A stretch of DNA of 64,000 bases from Sphingomonas sp. RIT328 (GTDB lineage Bacteria > Pseudomonadota > Alphaproteobacteria > Sphingomonadales > Sphingomonadaceae): NCBI RefSeq assembly GCF_000632225.1, contig NZ_JFYV01000010.1, positions 1-64,000 on the forward strand. Direction: 5' to 3'. A model generated the notes under the pieces. It was given only the letters and a program-made list of their open reading frames with translations, searched no databases and was not told the origin of the DNA. The first letter of the stretch is position 1. Each line of letters begins with the position of its first letter. The position numbers and the translations under genes were made by a program. Of the stretch, positions 17,599-27,800 are shown one piece after another.

Positions 17599-18627
17599 TC
17601 AGGCGGTCGACACCGCCTCGCGATAGCTGCGCCGGAAATGGATGAGCTTTTCTTCCGAAGCAGACCAAAAGCGCGGCGGATCCATCGACCAAGTATCCGC
17701 CGGCACGCGTTGACAGATGGAGTGATCCTCTTCGAACACTGCGCGGTTCATCGCGGCAGAGGACGAAATGAATGGTGCCACCAGCTCGGGCTTGGTTGAC
17801 GCACGCAACCGACCTGCGAAGAGCCGGCTGGTAAAGTGCGTCCGCTCTGCGATGGAGGATGGCAGGAAATGCTGGATCGACTGCGAAAAGCCGAACGTCG
17901 ATGATATCATCGTGAAGGGAAAAAGATAAAGGCTCTCATAGCCCTCAAACTGGTGTGGCAGATCAAACAGCCGCGACAACGAGCGCATCCGTCGTACCAT
18001 CCGTTCATCTCCCAGCGGCGATGACCAGATCGAGTTGTATCCAAAGTACTGGTTCTCACCCGGCGTTAGCTTCAACGTCGCCAACGTCTCGGGATGAATG
18101 GCCGATACATGATAGGGTTCCAGCGCGTTTTCCAGCGCAATCCGCCAATCCGATTCGTACAGATAGCGGTTAAAATCCCATCGTGCAGTAATACCGTAGG
18201 ACATCGTCTCCAGCATTGGGACAAGTCCACTCATCTGCTCTTCGAGCGACCGCGCCGGCGCAGGCGATACGAATGCATAGTCGCCAACCCAGGCGATCTG
18301 GAGAGTCTTGAGAGATATTTGATCAAGAGAGCAATGCGTCAGCGAGGCCTTGTCGGCAACAAATACACGCCCTTTGGCATAGGACCAGCCGTGATAGCGG
18401 CAGAGAAAGCGCTCCCGCCCGGCATCTCCGTCAAAGATGCGTGCCCCGCGATGAGGACAACGGTTGTCAAAGGCGATAACGGAAGCACCGTCATGATACA
18501 GCACCACTTCGCGACCCAAAATATCGAAGCGGACGAAATCGCGTGCCTCAGCCAGTTCAGAACGATGCGCCAGCAGATGCCAGTTTTCGTTCCACAGCCG
18601 CACCGAAGCGTCGTCAAAGCTATTCAT
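17599..18627 (-). CDS. Rieske non-heme iron oxygenase, alpha-subunit type
   Basis: A 342-residue protein starting at the ATG at 18627, which overlaps the ketosynthase stop by eight bases. The Rieske [2Fe-2S] ligands are C57 and H59 (CPHRGARIF) and C76 and H79 (CRYHGW). Further on, the ENALEPYHVSAIHPETL stretch has the two histidines expected for the mononuclear iron site, so this is a full terminal-oxygenase subunit. No ferredoxin or reductase gene is adjacent, so electrons must come from elsewhere. It is the last gene of a KASIII-ACP-KASIII-oxygenase operon, which suggests a hydroxylation, desaturation or ring chemistry step on an acyl chain or its product. The substrate is unknown. Confidence 0.88.
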   Translation of the reverse strand: MNSFDDASVRLWNENWHLLAHRSELAEARDFVRFDILGREVVLYHDGASVIAFDNRCPHRGARIFDGDAGRERFLCRYHGWSYAKGRVFVADKASLTHCSLDQISLKTLQIAWVGDYAFVSPAPARSLEEQMSGLVPMLETMSYGITARWDFNRYLYESDWRIALENALEPYHVSAIHPETLATLKLTPGENQYFGYNSIWSSPLGDERMVRRMRSLSRLFDLPHQFEGYESLYLFPFTMISSTFGFSQSIQHFLPSSIAERTHFTSRLFAGRLRASTKPELVAPFISSSAAMNRAVFEEDHSICQRVPADTWSMDPPRFWSASEEKLIHFRRSYREAVSTA

Positions 18628-19669
18628 GTAATCCCGCAAAGTAGATTGTCTCGGCACAGGCGAGCGGGTTGACCATGATGTCAACCGATCCCCAGGAAAA
18701 CCCTACACCAAAACCGAACATGCCCAATCGCGTTTTCGTACTCGTTAGGCGCTCGGCAATGTCGGTCGTCATCAGGAGCGGGATTGTTGCGCTGCTGGTG
18801 TTGCCGAAGCGGTCAATGTTGATCGGCACCCGGTCGCTGGGCAGCTTTGACTTCTTAGCGAGATGGCGCAACATGAAGGCGTTGGCTTGGTGGAAGAGGA
18901 AGGCATCAAAGACCTCTGCCCCCCCGGCGCGCTCCACAGTGGCCGACACCAGTTTTGGTACCGTCGCCAGCGTGAAGTTGAAGATAGCGCCACCGTCCAT
19001 GTACAGGGCGTCGGCGTTCGTCCCTATTCCTTCGGCACTATCCTTACTCCGGCGATAGGCACCTCCGGCGATAATGAGACGACGTTCGCCGGTGCCGTCG
19101 GTACCTAGGATGAAATTCGCCGCGCCCTCGGCGTCCGCCTCAACAGCGGTCGCGGTGCCAGCATCACCGAACAGCATTACGGTACTGCGGTCCTCGGGAT
19201 CGACGGTCCGGCTGATCGTGTCGCCGGCCAGGAGCAGTACACGTCGGGCTGTACCCGAGGCGATCGTCGTCATCGCAAGCCAAAGGCCATAAGGATAACC
19301 CGAGCAGCCTAAGTTCACGTCAAAGGCCAGTGCGTGCTGCCCCAGACCCAGCCGTCCCTGTAGCGCGCACGCGGTTGCGGGTAACCGGAAATCCGGTGTT
19401 TGTGTAACCAGGAAGATCGCATCCACACTGTCGCGCTCCCAGCCGAGCTGGTCGAGCAGGCGTTCCGCCGCACGCTGGCACAAATCAGCGGTCGTCATGT
19501 CGTCATCGACCCAATGACGTTGGCGCACGCCGGTCATCTTCTCGATTTCGGCTGCCTTGTCCCCAAAGCGCGTCATAAACGACCTGTTGTCGACCTGCTG
19601 AGCTGGCACACAGGACACGACCCCAGCGATCCGGCTGCCAGAGAGAGAAACGGAACGCCCGGGTGTCAT
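18620..19669 (-). CDS. Ketoacyl-ACP synthase III (FabH-like), copy A
   Basis: A 349-residue thiolase-fold enzyme starting at the ATG at 19669, one base after the ACP stop; the longer open frame is excluded by that overlap. The catalytic triad is visible: Cys122 in NLGCSGYPYG, His260 in LFHQANAF and Asn290 in GNTSSATIP. The KASIII family condenses an acyl-CoA primer with malonyl-ACP, or transfers acyl groups. The tail FGVGFSWGSVDIMV is family-typical. Sequence similarity to copy B (19912-20958) is clear but low, so they are not a recent duplication and probably use different substrates or form a heterodimer. Confidence 0.9.
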   Translation of the reverse strand: MTPGRSVSLSGSRIAGVVSCVPAQQVDNRSFMTRFGDKAAEIEKMTGVRQRHWVDDDMTTADLCQRAAERLLDQLGWERDSVDAIFLVTQTPDFRLPATACALQGRLGLGQHALAFDVNLGCSGYPYGLWLAMTTIASGTARRVLLLAGDTISRTVDPEDRSTVMLFGDAGTATAVEADAEGAANFILGTDGTGERRLIIAGGAYRRSKDSAEGIGTNADALYMDGGAIFNFTLATVPKLVSATVERAGGAEVFDAFLFHQANAFMLRHLAKKSKLPSDRVPINIDRFGNTSSATIPLLMTTDIAERLTSTKTRLGMFGFGVGFSWGSVDIMVNPLACAETIYFAGLHE

Positions 19670-19670
19670 C

Positions 19671-19886
19671 TCACGCTGCCGCAGTCGCGAGTGCCTCGAC
19701 CTCGCCGACGGTGGTGCATTGCCCCAAGGCATCGGGGCTGACCGATCGATCATACACTTCATCAATCAGTGCTATAGTGGACACGATCGCCAACGAGTCC
19801 CATGCCTCGCCGAGTTCATATCCAGGGTCGATATCAGTTACATCGACATCCAAGATTTCGGCCATTCCTTCGTAAAATTGCGACAT
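19671..19886 (-). CDS. Acyl carrier protein
   Basis: A 71-residue acidic four-helix carrier. The phosphopantetheine attachment serine is S31 in WDSLAIVS, the D-S-L motif, preceded by DPGYELGEA and followed by IALIDEVYDRSV, the usual recognition helix. It sits between the two ketosynthase III genes, 25 bases after copy B and one base before copy A, so it is a dedicated carrier and not the housekeeping AcpP. No phosphopantetheinyl transferase is nearby; the cellular one must serve it. Confidence 0.9.
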   Translation of the reverse strand: MSQFYEGMAEILDVDVTDIDPGYELGEAWDSLAIVSTIALIDEVYDRSVSPDALGQCTTVGEVEALATAAA

Positions 19887-19911
19887 CGTACTCGTTTCCG
19901 TCTTTATCGTT

Positions 19912-20958
19912 TCAGAAGCCCACTAACGCCCCGGCCCAGGATAAGCCAACGCCAAAACCTATCAGCGCCGCCTTTGAGCCTGGGCGGAGCCGCCCGGCAG
20001 CCCATTCCTGTTCCAGCACGAACGGGATCGTGGAGGAAACGGTATTGCCAATCAGCTCGTAACGGCGCGGCACGAGCGCGTCGGGAAGGCCCAGCTTCTT
20101 CTGCAACGTGTCGATCATGAACTTATTCGCTTGATGCAAAACCACCGCATCTAAGTCGGTGACCGTTAATTCAGAAAGGGCAAGCAGGCGTCGAAAGGTG
20201 CGGGGCACCTCACGCAAGGTAAAGTTTAGGACAGCCGCCCCATCCATGAACAGATGGTCTTCGCTACGCACGTTGCCGGAGCGATCCTCGATTTCGATGG
20301 CTGTTTCGGGGGAACTCGGTCGGCGGAACGCGCCGGCAGGAACGATTAGGCGATCGGCACCGCTACCATCGGTGCCAAAAACGAAGGGGCCAAGCGTGCT
20401 ATCGGCCTCTTGCCCCCCTCGAATCAACGTGGCTGCAGCACCATCGCCGAACAGCGTACGCACACTCTTGTCGAGAGGATGGATATACTTTGAGTAGGTG
20501 TCGGCCGTCACCAGCAATACTGTCCGAGCGACCCCGCTCCCGATCAATCCGGCCGCCAGTGATAGGCCGTAGACAAATCCCGAACAGCCAAGATTGATGT
20601 CCAACGCTCCAACCTTAGTTGAAAGCCCTAATCGGTCTTGCAAGAGGCAAGCAGTGGTTGGCAGGACGTGATCGGGAGCCTGGGTGCACAGGATGAGAAA
20701 ATCTATTTCTTCCCGCGCTTCTGGTTCGCGCATAAACAGGGTGGTCGCCGCAGCCGTTGCTAGATCGAGCGCGGTCTCACCCGGTGCGGCGATTCGCCGC
20801 TCTCGAATCCCAGTTTTCTCCAAAATCTTGTCGGCTGACCAATCGGGGAAAATTGCCGCTAGCTGCTCATTGGAGAGCACTCGATCGGGAACATGCGTGG
20901 CAATCGCAGCTATACGGGCCGTGATGCGGGGAGCGGTGGGTAGAGATGGCACGATCAA
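19912..20958 (-). CDS. Ketoacyl-ACP synthase III (FabH-like), copy B
   Basis: A 348-residue KASIII-family protein with Cys125 (INLGCSGFVYG), His275 (LHQANKF) and Asn305 (GNTVSSTIP), all catalytic residues intact. KTGIRERRIAAPGE near residue 48 is the standard family segment. It is the first gene of the cassette and is read leftward from the 385-base gap before rmlC. A pair of non-identical KASIII genes around an ACP is known from some glycan-modification islands (I recall the a-type flagellin glycosylation island of Pseudomonas aeruginosa), where the cassette is thought to supply an acyl group for an amino sugar. Confidence 0.9.
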   Translation of the reverse strand: MIVPSLPTAPRITARIAAIATHVPDRVLSNEQLAAIFPDWSADKILEKTGIRERRIAAPGETALDLATAAATTLFMREPEAREEIDFLILCTQAPDHVLPTTACLLQDRLGLSTKVGALDINLGCSGFVYGLSLAAGLIGSGVARTVLLVTADTYSKYIHPLDKSVRTLFGDGAAATLIRGGQEADSTLGPFVFGTDGSGADRLIVPAGAFRRPSSPETAIEIEDRSGNVRSEDHLFMDGAAVLNFTLREVPRTFRRLLALSELTVTDLDAVVLHQANKFMIDTLQKKLGLPDALVPRRYELIGNTVSSTIPFVLEQEWAAGRLRPGSKAALIGFGVGLSWAGALVGF

Positions 20959-21343
20959 GCTGAAGTCTCGTTGCTGCTGCTGTTCCTACAGCAGGACCTA
21001 GTGGTCGTCTAGTGCCAACCGCAAGGATACTCCTGCAACGCTGCTATCCACAGCGGGTGGCATTGACTGGCACCTGCCTGACCTGCTGTCAGATTTCTGA
21101 ACTGCCATTCGCGAAGGCTGCCTCCTGTTTCCAAAGGCCCGCGAGACAGTTAGTCTGGCGTGATCTCAGTTTTTTTCATCCAGCGGCAACCTGAGGCCGA
21201 CCAATGTCGTCGCGCATGACCGCAGGTGAAGAAGCAGGCGGGTTTATGGTGCCGAGGCCTCTATGTTGGGTTGCGGTCATAAGGAAATTGCCGGTTCAAG
21301 AGGTTCATTGCCTATTGCAGAGGCCGCCGATAGTGACCCTGCC
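20959..21343. other. Divergent gap at the island border
   Basis: No gene is seen in these 385 bases. GC content changes here from the lower value on the left to the high value on the right, so this is the likely right border of the glycan island. It contains a small perfect stem-loop (20977-20983 with 20988-20994, loop of four) and the presumed divergent promoters of the ketosynthase cassette and the rml operon. No tRNA, integrase or terminal repeat was found. Confidence 0.45.
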
Positions 21344-21916
21344 ATGACCAAAGCTTCTTATCCCGTGCAATTGATCGCGCCGAAGCGCCATGGCGACGCC
21401 CGGGGCTGGTTCACCGAAACCTACAATCTCTCGACCTTCGCCGCGCTCGGCATCACCTGCACCTTCGTGCAGGACAACCACTCCCTCTCCGCCCCCGCCC
21501 ATACCCTGCGCGGCCTCCACTTCCAGACCCCGCCGCGCGGGCAGGACAAGCTCGTCCGCTGCATCCGCGGCCGGATCTTCGACGTCGCGGTCGACGTGCG
21601 GCGTGGCTCGCCCACCTACGGCCAGTGGGTCGGCGCCGAACTCAGCGCCGAGAACGGCGACCAGCTCTTCATCCCGATCGGCTTCGCGCACGGCTTCGTC
21701 ACGCTCGAGCCCGATTGCGAGGTGACCTACAAATGTTCGGACACCTATGCGCCGGAGGCCGACGGCGGCATTCGCTGGGACAGCGTCGGCATCGACTGGC
21801 CGCTCCCCGCCGGCGTCACCCCCGAGCTCAGCGACAAGGACAAGGCCCAGCCGGCTCTCGCCGATTTCGACAGCCCCTTCCCCTATGACGGCCGGCCGCT
21901 CGCCCCCCTCGCCTGA
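21344..21916 (+). CDS. rmlC: dTDP-4-dehydrorhamnose 3,5-epimerase
   Basis: A 190-residue RmlC starting at the ATG at 21344, where the family N-terminus ([21 protein letters not shown]) begins; the longer frame adds an unsupported 27 residues. [10 protein letters not shown] carries the catalytic histidine, and [19 protein letters not shown] and [13 protein letters not shown] are the cupin strands. It epimerises C3 and C5 of dTDP-4-keto-6-deoxyglucose. It is the first gene of a compact rmlCBDA operon, 11 bases before rmlB. Confidence 0.95.
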   Translation: MTKASYPVQLIAPKRHGDARGWFTETYNLSTFAALGITCTFVQDNHSLSAPAHTLRGLHFQTPPRGQDKLVRCIRGRIFDVAVDVRRGSPTYGQWVGAELSAENGDQLFIPIGFAHGFVTLEPDCEVTYKCSDTYAPEADGGIRWDSVGIDWPLPAGVTPELSDKDKAQPALADFDSPFPYDGRPLAPLA

Positions 21917-21927
21917 AGGACCCAGAC

Positions 21928-22980
21928 ATGCGCATCTTCGTCACCGGCGGGGCCGGCTTCATCGGCTCGGCGCTCGTCCGCCACCTGATCGAGAACACCG
22001 CCCACGAGGTGCTCAACTTCGACAAGCTGACCTATGCCGGCACGCTGTCGACCGTCGAGCGCGTCGCGAACAGCAACCGCTACCGCTTCGTCCAGAGCGA
22101 CATCTGCGATGCCGCGGCGGTCCGCGCCGCGATCGCCGAGTTCAGGCCCGAGATCGTCACGCATCTCGCCGCGGAAAGCCATGTCGACCGCTCGATTGAC
22201 GGCCCCGGCGCGTTCGTGCAGACCAATGTCGTGGGCACCTATACGATGCTCGCCGAGACGCGTTCCTATTGGCAGACGCTCGACGAGGCGGCGCGTGCGG
22301 CGTTCCGCTTCCACCATATTTCGACCGACGAGGTCTATGGCAGCCTCGGCGACACCGGCCTGTTCACCGAAGAGACGCCCTATGATCCGCGCTCGCCCTA
22401 TTCGGCGTCGAAGGCGGGGTCGGACCATCTCGTCCAGGCCTGGGGCCATACCTATGGCCTGCCGGTGCTGATCACCAATTGCTCGAACAATTACGGCCCC
22501 TACCACTTCCCCGAGAAGCTGATCCCGCTGATGATCGCCAAGGCGCTCGCCGGCGAGCCGCTGCCGGTCTACGGCAAGGGCGACCAGGTGCGCGACTGGC
22601 TCTATGTCGAGGATCACGTCCGCGCGCTGCAGGCGGTGTTCGAGCGCGGCGCGGTCGGCCGCACCTACAATGTCGGCGGGCATAACGAGAAGCAGAACAT
22701 CGAGGTGGTGCACACGCTCTGCGCGATCCTCGACCGGCTGCGCCCGCGCGACGACGGCCGCTCCTATGCCGAACAGATCACCTCGGTCGCCGACCGGCCC
22801 GGCCACGACAAACGCTATGCGATCGACGCCAGCCGGATCAACGACGAGCTCGGCTGGCGCCCGCAGGAGACGTTCGAGACCGGTATCGAGAAGACGATCC
22901 GCTGGTATCTCGATAACGAGTCATGGTGGCGGCCGCTCGTCGCGGCAAAGGCCTCCGAACGCCGCGGCATCGCGGCCTGA
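21928..22980 (+). CDS. rmlB: dTDP-glucose 4,6-dehydratase
   Basis: A 350-residue extended [20 protein letters not shown] at the N-terminus binds [18 protein letters not shown] is the RmlB signature, [12 protein letters not shown] and then [12 protein letters not shown] supply the catalytic T/D/E and the Y-x-x-x-K pair. It dehydrates dTDP-glucose to the 4-keto-6-deoxy sugar, the second step of dTDP-L-rhamnose synthesis. The gene is followed by a short GTCGAC-type repeat before rmlD. Confidence 0.96.
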   Translation: MRIFVTGGAGFIGSALVRHLIENTAHEVLNFDKLTYAGTLSTVERVANSNRYRFVQSDICDAAAVRAAIAEFRPEIVTHLAAESHVDRSIDGPGAFVQTNVVGTYTMLAETRSYWQTLDEAARAAFRFHHISTDEVYGSLGDTGLFTEETPYDPRSPYSASKAGSDHLVQAWGHTYGLPVLITNCSNNYGPYHFPEKLIPLMIAKALAGEPLPVYGKGDQVRDWLYVEDHVRALQAVFERGAVGRTYNVGGHNEKQNIEVVHTLCAILDRLRPRDDGRSYAEQITSVADRPGHDKRYAIDASRINDELGWRPQETFETGIEKTIRWYLDNESWWRPLVAAKASERRGIAA

Positions 22981-22981
22981 T

Positions 22982-23010
22982 ATGTCGAACCTTCGACCTG
23001 TCGACATGGC
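22982..23010. repeat. GTCGAC-type dispersed repeat (rml copy)
   Basis: A short stretch between rmlB and rmlD has four closely spaced TCGA/GTCGAC units, including CTGTCGACATGGC. It matches the motif family seen repeatedly between 38.8 and 46.8 kb. This is the leftmost intergenic copy noticed in the window. Confidence 0.5.
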
Positions 23011-23019
23011 GGCGCGGCG

Positions 23020-23922
23020 ATGACCCGCGCCGTCCTCGTCACCGGCGGCAACGGCCAGCTCGGCCGCGAGCTCGCGCGTTATGCCTGGCCGGACGGCTGG
23101 CACGCGGTCGCGCTCGGCCGCGATGCGTTCGATCTCGGCGATCCTGCCGCACTCACCGCGGCCATCGCCGCGGGGCATGACGGCCGGCCATGGGCGGCGG
23201 TGATCAACGCCGCGGCCTATACCGCGGTCGACAAGGCGGAGAGCGACGTCGTCACCGCCTGGACGGTCAACGCGCTCGCCCCCGCCGCGCTTGCCGCCGC
23301 CTGCGCCGCGGCGGCGATCCCGCTCGTCCAGGTCTCGACCGATTATGTCTTCGCCGGCGACCGGCAGGGCGCGTGGCAGGTCGACGATCCGGTCGGTCCG
23401 CTCAGCGTCTATGGCGCGTCGAAACTGGGCGGCGAGCTGGCGGTGCGCACCGCCGGCGGGCGTGCCGCGATCGTCCGCACCGCCTGGGTCGTGTCGGCGG
23501 GCGGCGCCAATTTCGTCAGGACGATGCTGCGCCTCGCGGCCGACCGCGACCAGTTGCGCGTCGTCGCCGACCAGCAGGGCAGCCCGACCAGCGCGGCCGA
23601 TCTCGCAGGCGCGCTCGCGACCATCGCGATGCGGCTCGCCGACGATCCGCACGCGCCGACCGGCACCTTCCACTTCAGCAACGCCGGCGCGACCGACTGG
23701 GCCGGTTTCGCGTGCGAGATCTTCCGGCAGAGCGCCGCACGCGGCGGCCCGACCGCTGCGGTCGAGGGGATCGCGACCAGCGACTATCCCACGCCGGCGC
23801 GACGCCCGGCCAATTCCCTGCTCAGCCACGACGCCATCCGCACCGCTTACGGCATCGACCCGCGGCCGTGGGACGCGGCCCTGGCGGACATTCTCGACGA
23901 ACTGATCGGAGTACCGCAATGA
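23020..23922 (+). CDS. rmlD: dTDP-4-dehydrorhamnose reductase
   Basis: A 300-residue reductase. [16 protein letters not shown] is the nucleotide-binding start, [15 protein letters not shown] is the RmlD signature, and [13 protein letters not shown] followed by [10 protein letters not shown] gives the catalytic Y-x-x-x-K. It performs the last, NAD(P)H-dependent step to dTDP-L-rhamnose. The stop overlaps the start of rmlA in ATGA, so the two are coupled. Confidence 0.95.
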   Translation: MTRAVLVTGGNGQLGRELARYAWPDGWHAVALGRDAFDLGDPAALTAAIAAGHDGRPWAAVINAAAYTAVDKAESDVVTAWTVNALAPAALAAACAAAAIPLVQVSTDYVFAGDRQGAWQVDDPVGPLSVYGASKLGGELAVRTAGGRAAIVRTAWVVSAGGANFVRTMLRLAADRDQLRVVADQQGSPTSAADLAGALATIAMRLADDPHAPTGTFHFSNAGATDWAGFACEIFRQSAARGGPTAAVEGIATSDYPTPARRPANSLLSHDAIRTAYGIDPRPWDAALADILDELIGVPQ

Positions 23923-24788
23923 AGGGCATCATTCTCGCCGGGGGTTCGGGCACCCGGCTCCATCCGGCGACGCTGGCGGTCAACAAGCAGTTGCTGCCGG
24001 TCTACGACAAGCCGATGATCTATTATCCGCTGTCGGTGCTGATGCTCGCCGGCATCCGCGACGTGCTGATCATCTCGAGCCCCGAATATCTCGACAATTA
24101 CCGCCGGCTGTTCGGGGACGGCTCGCCGTTCGGGCTGCGCATCGACTATGCCGAACAGCCGAGTCCCGACGGCCTCGCGCAGGCGTTCACGATCGGCGCC
24201 GACTTCATCGGTGATGACAATGTCGCGCTGGTGCTCGGCGACAATATCTTCTTCGGTGCGCATCTCACCGAACTGCTCGCCAACGCCGTCGCGAGACCCA
24301 CGGGCGCCACGGTGTTCAGTTATCGTGTCGAGGATCCCGAGCGCTATGGCGTGGTCGAGTTCGGCGAAGGCGGCAAGGCCATCAGCCTCGAAGAAAAGCC
24401 CGCGCAGCCCAAGTCCAACCATGCGGTGACCGGCCTCTATTTCTACGACAATCGCGTGGTCGAATTGGCTCGCAACCTCAAGCCTTCGGCCCGTGGTGAG
24501 CTCGAGATCACTGATCTCAACCGGCTCTACATGGAGGCGGGCGACCTCTACGTCGAGCAGATGGGCCGCGGCTATGCCTGGCTCGACACCGGCACCCACG
24601 ACAGCCTGCTCGAGGCGTCGGAGTTCGTGCGCACGCTGCAGCACCGTCAGGGCATTCAGATCGCCTGCCTCGAAGAAATCGCCTACGAGCAGGGCTTTAT
24701 TTCCGCAGATGAGGCGCGGGTGCGGGGCGAGATGTTCAAGAAGACCGCCTATGGGCGGGCGATCCTGAAGGCGGTGGATCGCAACTGA
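23919..24788 (+). CDS. rmlA: Glucose-1-phosphate thymidylyltransferase
   Basis: A 289-residue nucleotidyltransferase starting at the ATG at 23919, within the rmlD stop; the far longer open frame upstream is a shadow. [32 protein letters not shown] is the substrate-binding signature (residues 2-33), and [11 protein letters not shown] and GTHDSLLEA are family blocks. It activates glucose-1-phosphate with dTTP, the first step towards rhamnose, and is normally feedback-inhibited by dTDP-rhamnose. It is the last gene of rmlCBDA. Confidence 0.96.
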   Translation: MKGIILAGGSGTRLHPATLAVNKQLLPVYDKPMIYYPLSVLMLAGIRDVLIISSPEYLDNYRRLFGDGSPFGLRIDYAEQPSPDGLAQAFTIGADFIGDDNVALVLGDNIFFGAHLTELLANAVARPTGATVFSYRVEDPERYGVVEFGEGGKAISLEEKPAQPKSNHAVTGLYFYDNRVVELARNLKPSARGELEITDLNRLYMEAGDLYVEQMGRGYAWLDTGTHDSLLEASEFVRTLQHRQGIQIACLEEIAYEQGFISADEARVRGEMFKKTAYGRAILKAVDRN

Positions 24789-24888
24789 TCCCGGTAAAAG
24801 ACATCTTAACCCGTCATAGACCTTTACCCATCTAGACAGGACCCCGGCGGCATCTTACCACGTTCGCCATATACCGGGGGGTTCTAAT

Positions 24889-27800
24889 ATGATCGGGACG
24901 ATGACGTCGACGCGGCGGGTACGGGTGCGCGCGCTGCAGACGAGTGGCATGGCGCTGGCAATGGTCGCGGCCGCGCCCGCGTTCGCGCAATGCGCACCCG
25001 ATCCCACCCAGACGAACACCGCCACCAACTGCACCGGCACCGACAGCGACGGGCTCGTCGTCACCACCTACGGCACGACGGTCAACGTTCCCGCTGGCGC
25101 GACGGTGCAAGGCGGCAGCCGGCCGGGGATCGCGGTGGCGCTGCCGTCGACCAGTTACGGCAGCGCCGTCAGCGTTGCGGTCGCCGGCACGGTCGACGGC
25201 GGCACGCAGCCGGGGGTCAGCCTGCTGTGGCAACCGGCGGCGACTGGCTATGGCTATTATGACGCCCGGCTCGACCTCACCGTCGCGCAAGGGGGCAGCG
25301 TCACCGGCAGCAATGCGGTCGTCATTGGTCGCAGCACCAGCACAGGCTATGGCTATGGCAGCCCGGTCGCGACGATCGACAACAGCGGCACGCTGACCGG
25401 CACCAGCGGCATTGCGCTGCTCGCCACCACCCCCGGCTATGGCAGCTTCGCGATCACCAATCGCGCGACGGGGACGATCGGCGCGATCAGTGGCGCGGTC
25501 AGTACGCTCGACAATGCCGGCACCATTGATGGCGGCACCCGCAGTGCGATCGACTGGGGCTATGGCTATGCCACTTATCGCACGCTCGCCAACAGCGGCA
25601 CGATCACCGCGGCAAGCAGCGCCGCGACGCTCGCCAATCTACCGTCGAACGCGACATTGGCCAATAGCGGCACGATCGCCAACACCGGTAGCGGCGCGGC
25701 GATCGCCGGTACCAGCCTCTCGATCACCAACGCCGCAACCGGACGGATCACCGCCGGTGCGACCGCGATCAGCGCCGATAACTATCTGACGCTAACCAAT
25801 GCCGGCACGATCAACGGCAATATCGTCACTGCGGTTCAAGCGTTCGTTCCCGCCCCCAGCACGATCGATTCCCGCGCGGGTACGATCAACGGCTCCGTCA
25901 CCTTCGGAGCCAGCAGCGACACGCTTATCGCCGGTTGGAACAATGGGCTGGTGACCGGCATCACCGGCGTGATCGACGGCGGCGGCGGCACCGATACGGT
26001 GCAGGTCCGCTTTGCCGGCGATACCACGCTGGCGCGCGTGATTGCGCTGCCGACCAATTTCGAACAGCTCAGCCTCGCACCCGAGACCGAAATCACCACC
26101 ACGCTCGCCGACGGCTTTGCCGCGCCCGGTTTGCTGGAGATCACCGGCAAGGGCACAGTGGTCAACCGGACGACCCTGAGCGGCGCCGGCAAGGTGGTGC
26201 GGGTCGGCGACTATGATCCTGACAACCGCCCGAGCTTCGTCAACGCCGGGGCGATCACCGCCACCGGCGGCACCGCGACCGATTATGCGATTGATCTTCG
26301 CCCCTACGCGACGCGGTTCGAGAATAGCGGTACGATCACCGCAGCGGCCAACGGCGTGTCGGCACAAAGCTCGGGTAGCTTCGTCAACACCGCGACCGGA
26401 ACGATCACCGCCACCGATACCGGCGTGTCGGTCGACTCCACCAACTTCACCAACGCCGGGACGATCCGTTCGACCGCTGGCACGGGCCTGCTCCTATCAG
26501 GATATGCCAGTGATGCCTTGACCAACAGAGGCCTCATTGAGGGCAAGATCGCCGGTGCCCTCATTAACACGCGGCTGGTCAACACCGGGACGATCACCTC
26601 TCCCGGCACCGGCGTCCTGGTCGGTTATTCGGGCACCCTCGACAATCGCACCGGCGGCACGATCAACGGTGGTGTTGCCGGTGTAGAAACCGGACTGTGG
26701 CAGGCGACGATCGCCAATGCCGGCACGATCAACGGCGACGTGCGGCTGGTCGGCGGCATCTATAGCAGCAGCTACAGCGCCAACCGCTTCTTCGCGCTGG
26801 CGGGCGGCGTGGTGAACGGCAATTTGACGCTCGGCACCAATGACGTACTGGTTACGGAATTCGCTGGCAGCGGCGGCGGGCGGATTGCCGGCATCACTGG
26901 CACGGTCACGGCAACCAATTCGACGCTGCGCTACCGCGTTCGCAGCGATACCGCGACCAGTCTCACCACGCTGCCCGGCTTCGCCGGCATCGGCTACGAT
27001 CTCTATGACGGTGCGACGCTGACGCTGACCGGCGGCGCGACACAGGTCTCCGGTTCGATCGCGCCACTGACGCTTGCCGGCGAAGGCGTCGTCGATCTCA
27101 ACGCCACAATCGCCAGCACCAGCCAGCCGGCGATCCAGGTCACGTCGCTGCTGGTCGCGCCAGGCGAGACGCAGCCGGCGGCCCGCGGGCTCGTCATCAC
27201 CAGTCGCGGCGCGCTGACGCTCGACCGGCCCGCTGCCAGCTCCTACAGCTATCCCTATACGGCGATAGCGCTGACCAATGATGATACCTTCACCAATGCT
27301 GGCACGATCATCGTCCGTGATCGCGCCACGCCGAACTACAGCATCATCGCCGCGATTTCCGGCGGCAAGAGCGTCGTCAACAGCGGCACGATTACACTCG
27401 ATAATGCCATCGGCATCTCTGGCGCGCTGAGCATCACCAATAGCGGCGCGATCATCCGGGCGGCCGGTGGCGGCACCGCGATCGGGATCAGCGACGTTAC
27501 CGATCTCACCAACAGCGGCTCGATCGATGTCGCGGGCACCGCGGTGATGCTGGCCGGCTATAATGGCGGCACCATCACCAATACCGGCCGGATCGCCAGC
27601 TCGAGCGGCGCGGCGATCGGCCTTTCCTTCTCGGGCTATTCCTACGGCGTCACCGTCAGCAATCTTGCCGGCGGCACGATCGCCGGCGGGGCAGGCACGG
27701 CGATCCGCATGGCAGGCGGCACGATCCGTAACGCCGGGACGATCACTGGCTCAGTCGACCTCGGCTATTCGAGCTATGGCGGCGTCAGCTCTCTCCCCGC

